DNA of 64,000 bases. Origin: Collimonas antrihumi. Lineage in GTDB: Bacteria; Pseudomonadota; Gammaproteobacteria; Burkholderiales; Burkholderiaceae_D. Positions 56,197 to 64,000 of this stretch are shown here, in pieces. Position numbers and translations under genes: made by a program. The notes under the pieces are model-generated. The model worked only from the letters and a program-made list of their open reading frames with translations. It was not told the origin of the DNA and searched no databases. The stretch is from positions 42,443-106,442 of the forward strand of contig NZ_JAGQED010000015.1 in assembly GCF_018304965.1 (NCBI RefSeq), in the 5' to 3' direction. Numbering within the stretch: the first letter of the stretch is position 1; each line of letters begins with the position of its first letter.

Positions 56197-58233
56197 TTAA
56201 GGCGCCCGAATCTGATGCAGCAACGCAACCGCGCGCGAATCCGGCGGTGGCGTCAGCAAACTCACAACAATCAGCGTCAGCAAACTCGCCGGCACGCCAA
56301 AAACACCGGCAGCCATCGGCGCGATGTGGAACCATTGGCCGCTAACAGAACCGCCAAGCGCCGGATAGGTGTGCAGCATGTAATAGATGCAGGTGCTGAA
56401 GCCAACCACGATGGCGGCAATCGCCCCTTGCTGGTTGCCGCGTTTCCAGAATACACCCAGCGCCAGCACCGGGAACAAGGTCGAGGCCGCCAGTGAAAAT
56501 GCCGCGCCTACCATCGACAGGATATCGCCCGGTTTCAAAGAGGCGGTATACGCCGCCAGCAACGCCACCACCAGCAGCAGCAATTTGGATACCGTGACGC
56601 GCTTGGCGTTGGAAGCATGCGGATCGATCATCTTGTAATAGACGTCGTGCGACAAGGCGTTGGAAATCGTCAGCAGCAAGCCGTCAGCGGTCGATAGCGC
56701 TGCTGCCAGTCCGCCCGCTGCGACCAGTCCGGAAATGTAATAGGGCAGGCCGGCGATTTCTGGCGTCGCCAACATGATCATGTCGCCGTCGAGGTTGATT
56801 TCCGACAGTTGCACAATACCGTCGTGGTTAAGATCGACAATACTGACGAGGGGGTTGCTCTTGTCGATATTGGCCCAGTAGGATACCCAATCCGGCAGGT
56901 GTGCATAGTCGGAGCCGACCAGCGAGGTGTAGATGGTGTATTTCACCAGCACCGCCAGCGCCGGCACCGTGAGATAGATCAGCACGATAAAAAACAGCGT
57001 CCAGAATACAGACTTGCGGGTTTCCTGCACTGACGGCGTGGTGTAGTAGCGCATCAGGATGTGCGGCAAGGAGGCCGTGCCCAGCATCAGGCAAAACACC
57101 AAAGCCAGGAAATTATTCCGTTTGATATCCGATACCTCCCGGGTGGCGCCGGGATATGGCGTTACCTGCGGCAGCGGCGGCTCGGCGCGCGCCAGGTTGG
57201 CGGCTTTGTCCTGCTGCCATTTGCGTTCGGCTTCCTCCGGCGTCTTCGGATAGTTGTTCAGGGCGCGATTGGCGGCACGGATCTCGATCAGGGAGCTGTT
57301 GTTGCGCTTGAGTAGCTCGAGATGATGCTGTGCCTCTATGCGTCCCTGTTCCCAGGATTTTGGCAAGTTATGCAGGCGTGTATCGAAGTCATCGGCATTG
57401 GCCTTGAATATCGCCCGCACTTCCATCTCTTTCGAATCGGTATCGAGTTTCTTTTCGATCGTATCGATCTGCGACAGCACCGAGCCGTAGGAAAATGGCG
57501 CTACCGGGTTGTGCGTATGTACCGCCGATAGCCAGACGACGGGAATCAGGTAGGCAAACAGGATGATGATGTACTGCGCCACCTGGGTCCAGGTAATCGC
57601 TCGCATGCCACCCAGGAAAGAGCAGACCAGGATACTGGCCAGGCCGAGGAAAATGCCGACCGAAAAGTCAACGCCGGTAAAGCGTGAGGTGATCAGGCCG
57701 ACGCCGTAGATTTGCGCCACCACATAAATGAAGGAAATCACTACCGTGGCCGCCACCGCAACTATCCGTATGGGATTGCTGTTGGTGTGGCCACGGTAGC
57801 GCGCGGCGAGGAAATCGGGGATCGTGTATTGGCCGAATTTGCGCAGATACGGAGCGATCAGCAACGCCACCAGGCAATAGCCGCCGGTCCAACCGATGAT
57901 GTAGGCCAGGCCGTCGAAGCCTTGTAGATACAGACCGCCGGCCAGGCTGATGAAAGTGGCGGCAGAGATCCAGTCGGCTGCGGTTGCCATGCCGTTGAAT
58001 AGTCCCGGTACGCGTCGTCCGGCCACATAGTATTCGGAGACATCAGAAGTACGGCTGACGATGCCGATACCCGCATACAGGACGATGGTCGCAAACATGA
58101 ACAGATAGCCGATCCAGGTGCGCGGCAAGCCTTCTTTTTCCAGGATCGCCAATACCACCAGCAAGAGGATGAAGCCGCCGGTATACCAGCCGTAATAGCG
58201 TACCAGCCGCCAGAAGAAAGATTTATCGTTCAT
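56197..58233 (-). CDS. Sodium:solute symporter family protein (ActP/VC_2705-like)
   Basis: A 678-residue SSS transporter with about 13 helices. Core blocks are TAADWISAATFISLAGGLYLQG, YTIPDFLAARYRG, LGTASLPHILMRYYTTPS and GLAAALSTADGLLLTISNALSHD. A polar insertion of about 110 residues (about 260-370, Glu/Lys/Arg-rich helices) interrupts the membrane core. Residues 467-478 read D-L-N-H-D-G-I-V-Q-L-S-E, a perfect EF-hand calcium loop, in a loop between two helices. Substrate is probably a short organic acid such as acetate, by family. It overlaps the DUF4212 gene by 4 bases and is the last gene of a unit that may also include the two-component system. Confidence 0.9.
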   Translation of the reverse strand: MNDKSFFWRLVRYYGWYTGGFILLLVVLAILEKEGLPRTWIGYLFMFATIVLYAGIGIVSRTSDVSEYYVAGRRVPGLFNGMATAADWISAATFISLAGGLYLQGFDGLAYIIGWTGGYCLVALLIAPYLRKFGQYTIPDFLAARYRGHTNSNPIRIVAVAATVVISFIYVVAQIYGVGLITSRFTGVDFSVGIFLGLASILVCSFLGGMRAITWTQVAQYIIILFAYLIPVVWLSAVHTHNPVAPFSYGSVLSQIDTIEKKLDTDSKEMEVRAIFKANADDFDTRLHNLPKSWEQGRIEAQHHLELLKRNNSSLIEIRAANRALNNYPKTPEEAERKWQQDKAANLARAEPPLPQVTPYPGATREVSDIKRNNFLALVFCLMLGTASLPHILMRYYTTPSVQETRKSVFWTLFFIVLIYLTVPALAVLVKYTIYTSLVGSDYAHLPDWVSYWANIDKSNPLVSIVDLNHDGIVQLSEINLDGDMIMLATPEIAGLPYYISGLVAAGGLAAALSTADGLLLTISNALSHDVYYKMIDPHASNAKRVTVSKLLLLVVALLAAYTASLKPGDILSMVGAAFSLAASTLFPVLALGVFWKRGNQQGAIAAIVVGFSTCIYYMLHTYPALGGSVSGQWFHIAPMAAGVFGVPASLLTLIVVSLLTPPPDSRAVALLHQIRAP

Positions 58234-58496
58234 TGCTGCTCGCGATCCGGCTGGCGTTGATCTGTTTTTTTCATTTGCCAGGTGTATATCGCGACGATCA
58301 GCAGGTAGATCAGCGCCAATCCCTGCGCCGCCATGTAAAACGACAGCGGCCAGCCGAACAGACTTATGCGCGACAGCTCACGTGCAAAGAAGATGACGGA
58401 GAAGGTCAGTACAAACCAGATCAGCAACAGCCCCAACGTCAGTCGTCTGGTGCTTTGCCAGTGACTGGCGGGTTGGCGCGGGCGGGTTTTAAGCAT
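58230..58496 (-). CDS. DUF4212 small membrane subunit of the symporter
   Basis: An 88-residue protein with two membrane helices (about 20-40 and 52-74). The W-P-L-S-F-Y-M-A-A-Q-G motif before the second helix is the DUF4212 signature. These proteins are nearly always encoded directly upstream of a VC_2705-type SSS symporter, as here, and are thought to be an accessory subunit. It lies 32 bases after the sensor kinase stop. Confidence 0.9.
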   Translation of the reverse strand: MLKTRPRQPASHWQSTRRLTLGLLLIWFVLTFSVIFFARELSRISLFGWPLSFYMAAQGLALIYLLIVAIYTWQMKKTDQRQPDREQQ

Positions 58497-58528
58497 ACGT
58501 ATATCTGGTCTGTGGCTAGTGATTGTGG

Positions 58529-60094
58529 TTAGTGGAAATCGGTATTGGATTCTGAAACCGGATTTTCCAACAAGCGAAAGCTGACGCGGAACAGGCTGCC
58601 GGGCAATTCCGGGTCAGTGCTGCGCGGATTATAGGAAATCGTCACCTCGGCAGCATGTTGCTGCGCGATTTCGCGCACGATCGCCAGTCCCAGGCCGCTG
58701 CCGTTGCCGCCGCCGCTGCCGAGGATGCGGTAAAAGCGCTGGAACACATGGTCGCGCTCGGCCGGCGGAATGCCGGCACCGGTATCTTCGACCTCTAGTA
58801 TCGCCAATCCTGCCGCAGAGTTTGCCACCCCGTCACCGCGCACGCGGACCGTAACGCGGCCCTCGACCGGCGTGTAGTGCAGGGCATTGTCGATCAGATT
58901 GCCAAGCAGTTCGCGCAACATGAGCGGGTTACACAAGACCGGCAACGCTTGATCGGCCTGTTCAAAGCCGAAATCGATACGCTGGGTGAACGAAGCCTGG
59001 ACCCAGTCCTGCACCACCGCGCGCGCGAATTCCGATAAATCGGCCTGCACAAACGGCGCGCTCTCCTGCGACTGGTTTTCCGCCCGCGCCAGCGACAGCA
59101 ATTGATTGACCAGCCGGGTCGCCGATTCCGAACTCTTTGCCAGTTGCTCTAGTGAGCGATGAATATCGTGGTGGCTGGTTTGCCGCAACGCCAGTTCGGA
59201 CTGCATGCGCATGCCGGCCAGCGGCGTTTTCATCTGGTGCGCAGCGTCGGCAATGAAACGCTTCTGGGTTTGAATCGAGAGCGACAGGCGCGACAACATA
59301 TCGTTGAGCGAACGTACCAGTGGCGAGATTTCTTCCGGCACCTGGCCTGAATCGATGGGACTCAGGTCGTCCGGGCGCCGGGCCCGGATCCGCTGCTGCA
59401 ATTCGGATAATGGCGACAGGCCGCGCGACAAGGCAAACCAGATCAGCGCCAGTGCAATCGGCAGGATCAGGAATTGTGGCAGGATCACGCCCTTGATGAT
59501 TTCGTTCGCCAGCCGGGCGCGCTTTTCCAGCGTTTCGCCCACTTGCACCAGCGCTAGCCGTGGCGGCTCCTTCTTGCCAGCGGCGACATTGGCATCGATC
59601 GCATTGCGCAGATCGACATAGGTGTAGGCGATCCGCACATCGGTGCCATGCACGGAGCTATCCCAAAACCTGACTGTGCCCGGGTGCAAGGGATCTTCTT
59701 CCGTCACCGGCAAATGCATGTCGCGGTCGCCGTCGACATATTCGCCATGCGGACCGGTGATCAGGTAATAGACATTATCGACATCGTCGGCACGCAGGAA
59801 ATCGCGCGATGGATTGGTCAAACGGGTCACCACCTTGCCGTTGACTTCGCTGACCTGCTGCGACAATACCGTGACGCTATCGTCCAGCGCCTGGTCGAAG
59901 GGCTGGTTGGCGATCGACTTTGCGACGACATAGGTAATCGCGATGCTGATCGGCCATAGCAGCAACAGCGGCACCAGCATCCAGTCCAGGATTTCACCGA
60001 ACAGCGAGCGCTGTACCCGTTCTTCGGTTGGTGCAGATGATGGAGTGGTCGGGCTTGGCTGCGCGGCCAGGGATTGAGTGTCGCGCATGGACAA
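58529..60094 (-). CDS. Sensor histidine kinase (TctE-like, 2CSK_N sensor domain)
   Basis: A 521-residue membrane kinase. First helix about 35-55, then a periplasmic sensor region (about 58-210, with GPHGEYVDGDRDMHLP and DVRIAYTYVDLRN, resembling the 2CSK_N domain), second helix about 215-235 and HAMP. The phospho-acceptor His lies in RFIADAAHQMKTPLAGMRMQ. N, G1 and G2 boxes are NLIDNALHYTP, VEDTGAGIPP and GSGLGLAIV. It pairs with the regulator gene 3 bases upstream. Context suggests control of the DUF4212-symporter genes downstream. Confidence 0.92.
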   Translation of the reverse strand: MSMRDTQSLAAQPSPTTPSSAPTEERVQRSLFGEILDWMLVPLLLLWPISIAITYVVAKSIANQPFDQALDDSVTVLSQQVSEVNGKVVTRLTNPSRDFLRADDVDNVYYLITGPHGEYVDGDRDMHLPVTEEDPLHPGTVRFWDSSVHGTDVRIAYTYVDLRNAIDANVAAGKKEPPRLALVQVGETLEKRARLANEIIKGVILPQFLILPIALALIWFALSRGLSPLSELQQRIRARRPDDLSPIDSGQVPEEISPLVRSLNDMLSRLSLSIQTQKRFIADAAHQMKTPLAGMRMQSELALRQTSHHDIHRSLEQLAKSSESATRLVNQLLSLARAENQSQESAPFVQADLSEFARAVVQDWVQASFTQRIDFGFEQADQALPVLCNPLMLRELLGNLIDNALHYTPVEGRVTVRVRGDGVANSAAGLAILEVEDTGAGIPPAERDHVFQRFYRILGSGGGNGSGLGLAIVREIAQQHAAEVTISYNPRSTDPELPGSLFRVSFRLLENPVSESNTDFH

Positions 60095-60097
60095 GTA

Positions 60098-60832
60098 TTA
60101 GCGGCGGCTGGACGAATCCACCGGGGACAGCGGCGCTGCGGAAATTGCGGAACTGATTTGCGGTTCGCTGATTTTTTCCAGGCAGTAGCCAAGACCGCGC
60201 ACCGTGGCAATCCGCACACCGCCGATTTCGATTTTCTTGCGCAAACGATGGACATACACTTCGATGGCGTTATTGCTGACTTCTTCGCCCCATTCGCACA
60301 GGTGATCGACCAGTTGTTCCTTGGAGACCAGACGGCCAGTGCGCTGCAGCAATACTTCGAGCAAGCCGAGTTCACGCGCCGACAGGTCGAGCATCTGTTC
60401 GTTGATATAGGCGATCCGTCCGACCTGGTCGTAACTGAGCGGGCCGTGCTTGATGACAGTAGGGCCGCCGCCGGCGCCGCGCCGGGTCAATGCGCGTACC
60501 CGTGCTTCCAGTTCGGACAGTTCAAATGGCTTGGCCATGTAATCGTCGGCGCCCAGATCGAGCCCTTTTACCCGCTGTTCGAGTGAATCGGCGGCGGTCA
60601 GGATCAGTACCGGCAACCGCGAGTTACGGGCGCGCAGGCGGCGCAGCACTTCCAGGCCGGTCATTTTTGGCAGGCCCAGGTCGAGGATCAGTAAATCGAA
60701 ATCCTGGGTCGACAAGGCCGAATCCGCTTCCATCCCGTTCATCACGCAGTCGGTGGCATAACCCGACTGGCGCAGCGAACGCGTCAGTCCATCGGCTAAA
60801 ACACTGTCGTCTTCGGCAAGCAAAATGCGCAT
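60098..60832 (-). CDS. OmpR/PhoB family response regulator
   Basis: A 244-residue regulator. The receiver domain (1-120) has phospho-acceptor Asp in LLILDLGLPKMTG, the acidic pair DD near the N-terminus and Lys in DYMAKPFEL. The winged-helix DNA-binding domain (about 140-225) contains LSARELGLLEVLLQRTGRLVSKEQLVDHL and VRGLGYCLE. It is most like TctD/QseB-type regulators. Likely target is the symporter operon downstream; no operator was identified. Confidence 0.94.
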   Translation of the reverse strand: MRILLAEDDSVLADGLTRSLRQSGYATDCVMNGMEADSALSTQDFDLLILDLGLPKMTGLEVLRRLRARNSRLPVLILTAADSLEQRVKGLDLGADDYMAKPFELSELEARVRALTRRGAGGGPTVIKHGPLSYDQVGRIAYINEQMLDLSARELGLLEVLLQRTGRLVSKEQLVDHLCEWGEEVSNNAIEVYVHRLRKKIEIGGVRIATVRGLGYCLEKISEPQISSAISAAPLSPVDSSSRR

Positions 60833-60983
60833 GATAGTGGTGTTTCCGTATACGGTGAGTGGAAGGTTCTAGTTGTAGTCTATGGCGTTTCATTCTTTGC
60901 GGCAAGGTCGGTTGCAAAATTAGCGCTTCTGTTTGGTATAATCATTGCCACCTAATCTGGCCTGGATCCGCTTTCCTACTTTG

Positions 60984-61346
60984 ATGCGACGTTTACTGAT
61001 TCTTTTGCTGATGTTTCTGCTGCCTATGCAAGTCTTTGCAGGCATGTCCGAATTTAAAGCAAACACTCAGGCAAACCTGGCGGCGACGCTGGCATACGCG
61101 GTTCAGCAAGATGATTACCAAGATGTTCAGCAGCATACGCCGGCCTGCAGCGCTGACAGCGATTGCAATTCACAGGATAGCGGTGTGGACGACATCGAGA
61201 TGCATGTCGATCTTGGCGATGAAACGGTACCTGCTTTTCCCCTTATATTTGCCGCTGCGGCAATTGCTTCAACACCGGCGCTAAGTAACGACAAAGCGCG
61301 CCAACCTCCGTTCTTGCCTCCGGCCGGACCTCCGCCGAGAGCCTAA
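60984..61346 (+). CDS. Small exported protein of unknown function
   Basis: A 120-residue protein with an N-terminal hydrophobic signal (RRLLILLLMFLLPMQVFAG) and probable cleavage after VFA. The mature part has two close Cys (CSADSDC, about 61-67) that could form a disulphide, an acidic middle, and a Pro-rich end PFLPPAGPPPRA. I do not recognise the family. The ATG at 60984 begins the signal peptide; the frame runs 13 codons further upstream. It is transcribed away from the two-component system. Confidence 0.55.
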   Translation: MRRLLILLLMFLLPMQVFAGMSEFKANTQANLAATLAYAVQQDDYQDVQQHTPACSADSDCNSQDSGVDDIEMHVDLGDETVPAFPLIFAAAAIASTPALSNDKARQPPFLPPAGPPPRA

Positions 61347-61577
61347 GCGCCTTTACGCCGCCATTGTTTAGCAGCTGGCGGCGGGTGCCTTCCTATCTGC
61401 CGGGCAAGCTCCCGGCGATTCCATCCATCCACGATGCTGATCGGCAGACTGATGCGCATCTTGCATCTGGTCTTAATTCCGGGTCGTTTAGCATCATGGG
61501 ATGGCTGCGAAGTTTCAAAATTGAGCGGTGCGTATGACCACATATGCCCGTGATTGCATCAAATCTCAGGAGAAAGT

Positions 61578-62531
61578 ATGAAGAAATTATTCGTGGCGCT
61601 GATCGTCGTAGCCATGACGTTGTCAGCTGGGATGTCGACCGTTGAAGCCAAGCGCATGGGCGGCGGCGGTTCATTCGGCAAAAAATCGCAAAGCATGAAT
61701 CGCCAAGCTGCGCCGGCGCAGAATCAAGCCGCCAATGCCGCCAAGCCAGCCGCGGCGGCTGCTGCACCGGCCGCTGCTGCAGCCGCCAAACCTAGCATGT
61801 GGAAAGGCATGCTGGGCGGCGCTTTGCTGGGCTTGGGCCTGGGCGCGTTGCTGTCCAGCATGGGTCTGGGCGGTGCGATGGCCGGCATGATCAGCAACAT
61901 GATCATGATCGCCTTGTTCGCGTTTGCCGCCATGTTCATTTACAAGCTGGTCCGCCGCAAGATGGGTAACGGTACCGCTGGCAACAACGGCATGCGGCCT
62001 GCGTTTGCTACCTCGGCGCCTTCCAGCTTCACGCCGGAAATCGCTTCGCGTATCGATCAGCCGATGCAACGTACGGCGTTTGACGCTGCGCCTGCAGCGG
62101 CGGCGATGGGTGCCGGGGCTGGTGCTGCCGGCGTTGGTGGCTGGGGTGTGCCTGCGGACTTTGATACTGTCGGTTTCTTGCGTCATTCCAAGACTTATTT
62201 CCTGCGTCTGCAAGCGGCGTGGGATAAGGCTGATAGCAACGATATCCGTGAATTCACCACGCCGGAGATGTTTGCCGAGTTGCGTATGCAGTTGCAAGAG
62301 CGTGGCGCATCGGATAACCATACCGATGTCGTGACGCTGGATGCTGAATTGCTGGGGATCGACACTGTCGATGGCGATTATCTGGCCAGCGTGAAGTTTA
62401 CCGGCATGATCAAGGAAGACGACGCTTCTGCTGCTGCGCCGTTTGCCGAGATCTGGAACTTGTCCAAGCCAACCGCAGGTCAGGGCGGTTGGATATTGGC
62501 AGGGATCGAGCAAGTGGAACAAAACGCCTGA
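61578..62531 (+). CDS. Tim44-like domain protein
   Basis: A 317-residue protein. N-terminal signal or anchor (KKLFVALIVVAMTLSAGMSTVEA), then a Gly/Ser and Ala-rich linker (KRMGGGGSFGKKSQSMNRQ, followed by Ala repeats), two hydrophobic helices (about 82-135), and the C-terminal Tim44-like domain (about 190-317: FLRHSKTYFLRLQAAWDKADSNDIREFTTPEMFAELR, VVTLDAELLGID, EIWNLSKP). The start at 61578 follows AGGAGA. The MGGG-S-F-G pattern is typical of bacterial Tim44-like membrane proteins, whose role is unknown; the mitochondrial import function does not apply. Followed by a terminator. Confidence 0.85.
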   Translation: MKKLFVALIVVAMTLSAGMSTVEAKRMGGGGSFGKKSQSMNRQAAPAQNQAANAAKPAAAAAAPAAAAAAKPSMWKGMLGGALLGLGLGALLSSMGLGGAMAGMISNMIMIALFAFAAMFIYKLVRRKMGNGTAGNNGMRPAFATSAPSSFTPEIASRIDQPMQRTAFDAAPAAAAMGAGAGAAGVGGWGVPADFDTVGFLRHSKTYFLRLQAAWDKADSNDIREFTTPEMFAELRMQLQERGASDNHTDVVTLDAELLGIDTVDGDYLASVKFTGMIKEDDASAAAPFAEIWNLSKPTAGQGGWILAGIEQVEQNA

Positions 62532-62569
62532 ATCTAGCCTTTGGGTAGTTGTAGCTCAGTAAGATGTTT

Positions 62570-62604
62570 AAAAGCCGCCGGTGAGAAATTGCCGGCGGCT
62601 TTTT
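62570..62604 (+). terminator. Rho-independent terminator after the Tim44-domain gene
   Basis: Stem AAAAGCCGCCGG (62570-62581) with CCGGCGGCTTTT (62592-62603), 10-base loop, T-rich tail. Confidence 0.9.
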
Positions 62605-62667
62605 CTTTTGATTCGCACTACTAATGGCACAATACGGGGTTTTCAGGATATTGCTAAAGGAATGTTA

Positions 62668-63714
62668 ATGAGTTTGCCAACGAGTTTGTCTGCAGGTTTG
62701 CCAACAACCGCCCCGGATTCCGCCGTGATTTTGACCGGCGATCGTCCGACCGGTCCTTTGCATCTGGGTCATTTTGTCGGCAGCTTGCGGAATCGGGTTG
62801 CTTATCAGCACACTTACCGGCAATTCATCATGCTGGCCGATGCCCAGGCGCTGACTGACAATATGGAGGACACCGACAAGGTGCACCGGAATGTGGTGGA
62901 AGTTGCGCTGGATTACCTGGCGGTTGGCATCGATCCGTCCTTGTCGACGATCCTGATTCAGTCGCAGATTCCTGAGCTGGCGGAGTTGACGTTCTATTAT
63001 CTGAATCTGGTTACCGTGGCGCGGCTGGAGCGTAATCCTACGGTTAAGGAAGAAATCCGGTTGCGGGGGTTTGAGCGGGATATTCCGGCGGGCTTCCTGA
63101 CTTATCCGGCTAGCCAGGCGGCTGATATCACGGCGTTCAAGGCGGCGCTGGTGCCGGTGGGTGAGGATCAGATTCCGATGATTGAGCAAACCAATGAGAT
63201 TGTACGGCGGTTTAATCGTACTGTCGGGCGTGATGTGCTGGTTGAGGCTAAGGCTTTGGTGCCGGAGATTGGTCGTTTGCCAGGTATTGATGGCAAGGCC
63301 AAGATGAGTAAATCATTGGGTAATACGATTAACCTGGGCGCTACCGCGGATGAGATTCGGGCGGCTGTGAAGCAGGTGTATACCGATCCTTTGCATTTGC
63401 GGGTGCAGGATCCTGGGCATCTGGAGGGTAATGTGGCTTTCCTTTATCTGGATGCGTTTGATCTTGATAAGGATGGGTTGGCGGAGATGAAGGCGCATTA
63501 TGTGCGCGGTGGTCTGGGCGACAGTTTGGTGAAGGCGCGTTTGGAAGCCTGTCTGCAGGACTTGCTGGCGCCGATTCGCGCTCGTCGCGAAGAGCTGGCC
63601 AAGGACAAAGGCCATGTCATGCAGATCCTCAAAGACGGCACAGCCAAGGCGCGTGAAGTAGCAGCCAAAACCGCCGACGAAGTCAAGGCAGCCCTAGGCC
63701 TAAGCTACTTCTAA
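62668..63714 (+). CDS. trpS: Tryptophanyl-tRNA synthetase
   Basis: A 348-residue class I synthetase. The HIGH motif appears as [11 protein letters not shown] and KMSKS as [25 protein letters not shown] is the Trp-site region. ATG 62668 follows AAAGGA by 6 bases; an ATG two codons earlier is possible and the open frame goes back to 62581. An odd point is codon choice: roughly 63000-63530 is rich in G- and T-ending codons (GGG, TTG, GAT, GTG), while the last 130 bases return to C- and A-ending codons, as if the gene were a mosaic. The change is seen by eye only. Confidence 0.95.
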   Translation: MSLPTSLSAGLPTTAPDSAVILTGDRPTGPLHLGHFVGSLRNRVAYQHTYRQFIMLADAQALTDNMEDTDKVHRNVVEVALDYLAVGIDPSLSTILIQSQIPELAELTFYYLNLVTVARLERNPTVKEEIRLRGFERDIPAGFLTYPASQAADITAFKAALVPVGEDQIPMIEQTNEIVRRFNRTVGRDVLVEAKALVPEIGRLPGIDGKAKMSKSLGNTINLGATADEIRAAVKQVYTDPLHLRVQDPGHLEGNVAFLYLDAFDLDKDGLAEMKAHYVRGGLGDSLVKARLEACLQDLLAPIRARREELAKDKGHVMQILKDGTAKAREVAAKTADEVKAALGLSYF

Positions 63715-63723
63715 TGTAGTCAT

Positions 63724-63779
63724 TTGGGGTCAGAGTTTTTTTACGACAGTCCTATCGTCGTAAATTACTCTGACCCCAA
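63724..63779. repeat. Nested inverted repeat TTGGGGTCAGAGT...ACTCTGACCCCAA after trpS
   Basis: Outer 13-bp arms (63724-63736 and 63767-63779) are perfectly complementary. Inner arms TTACGAC (63741-63747) and GTCGTAA (63757-63763) form a second stem with a 9-base loop. A T7 run follows the first arm. It can act as a trpS terminator, but the same architecture at 7664-7706 suggests a dispersed element. Confidence 0.8.
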
Positions 63780-64000
63780 TTGACGGACCACGGAGTACGT
63801 TTCGTGGCATGTGACAAGGGTTCGTCGCTAATTAAAACGCTAGCTACTCCGTGGGTACGTGCGCCGGGGGTAGCCCCATACGCGCTAACCAAACTTTCCT
63901 CCTCTGAATTGATCCTGCTGATAATGACGTTTCTTTCGCGAAGGTTCTCGCAGTAAATTGCGCATTTCTGTCCATTGCTCAAGGCAAGCAAACAACGACA
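63780..64000. other. Window end, nothing assignable
   Basis: A minus-strand frame runs 63991 to 63752 and passes through the inverted repeat. Its predicted sequence (ends SVNWGQSNLRR) matches no family I recognise. It may be the remnant of a mobile element whose rest lies outside the window. Confidence 0.4.

Noticed and set aside
62536..62570. GGGTAGTTGTAGCTCAG resembles the D-arm side of a tRNA
   Set aside because: No matching acceptor, anticodon or T arm can be formed downstream; the sequence runs directly into a terminator stem.

Overview
The window looks like chromosome from a betaproteobacterium of the Oxalobacteraceae (Collimonas/Herbaspirillum-like). This is inferred from gene order: fur facing bamE-dapB, leuS-lptE-holA-proA, hrcA/nadK/recN/hemH/grpE/dnaK/dnaJ, hda-HAD-pcnB-folK-dgk-panB, and hemP near bfd-tonB-exbBD. 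No rRNA, tRNA, CRISPR array, prophage or complete insertion sequence is visible. Most of the window is housekeeping DNA, with an accessory stretch from about 37.4 to 56.2 kb.

Layout. 0.2-4.9 kb: yggT, yggU, then iron genes on the minus strand (bfr, exbD, exbB, tonB, bfd, hemP with a near-perfect Fur box). 5.1-13.4 kb: an rRNA methyltransferase, a DsbA-fold isomerase, a HemJ-like protein, proA, holA, lptE, leuS. 13.7-15.2 kb: an unusual fusion of a degenerate PAP2-like membrane domain with a DUF535/VirK domain. 15.6-24.1 kb: dapB, bamE, fur, a TfoX-domain gene, hrcA, a HAD phosphatase, nadK, recN, hemH. 24.3-28.3 kb: grpE, dnaK and dnaJ, with two sigma-32-type promoters. 28.5-37.4 kb: a chalcone-isomerase-like protein, carbonic anhydrase, purM, a PerM-type permease, and a tightly overlapping run from hda to panB.

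37.5-51.7 kb holds the most interesting system. Locus 1 (minus strand) encodes an Anbu proteasome-like peptidase, a transglutaminase-like protein, an alpha-E protein and a circularly permuted ATP-grasp protein. Locus 2 (plus strand) encodes a transglutaminase-DUF2126 (GS-like ligase) fusion, an ATP-grasp/alpha-E fusion and a third transglutaminase-like protein. Together they contain every component of the predicted but biochemically unresolved amidoligase/peptide-tagging system. A cupin, a glutathione transferase and an intracellular PHB depolymerase lie between them.

51.8-55.9 kb is a type VI secretion effector island: a DUF4123 adaptor, two DUF3304 lipoproteins and a Tle1/DUF2235 lipase. 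A 40-codon remnant of a second effector copy shows that the lipoprotein-effector pair was tandemly duplicated and then lost most of one effector. 56.2-60.8 kb holds a DUF4212/SSS sodium symporter pair (with an EF-hand loop in the symporter) and a two-component system. 61-63.7 kb holds a small secreted protein, a Tim44-domain protein and trpS.

The intergenic DNA carries several dispersed palindromic repeats. One REPIN-like family with GTAGGGTGGGC ends sits mostly at gene 3' ends and twice supplies the TAG stop codon of the neighbouring gene. Several short tandem arrays (9-16 bp units, 2-4 copies) also recur, often just upstream of start codons.
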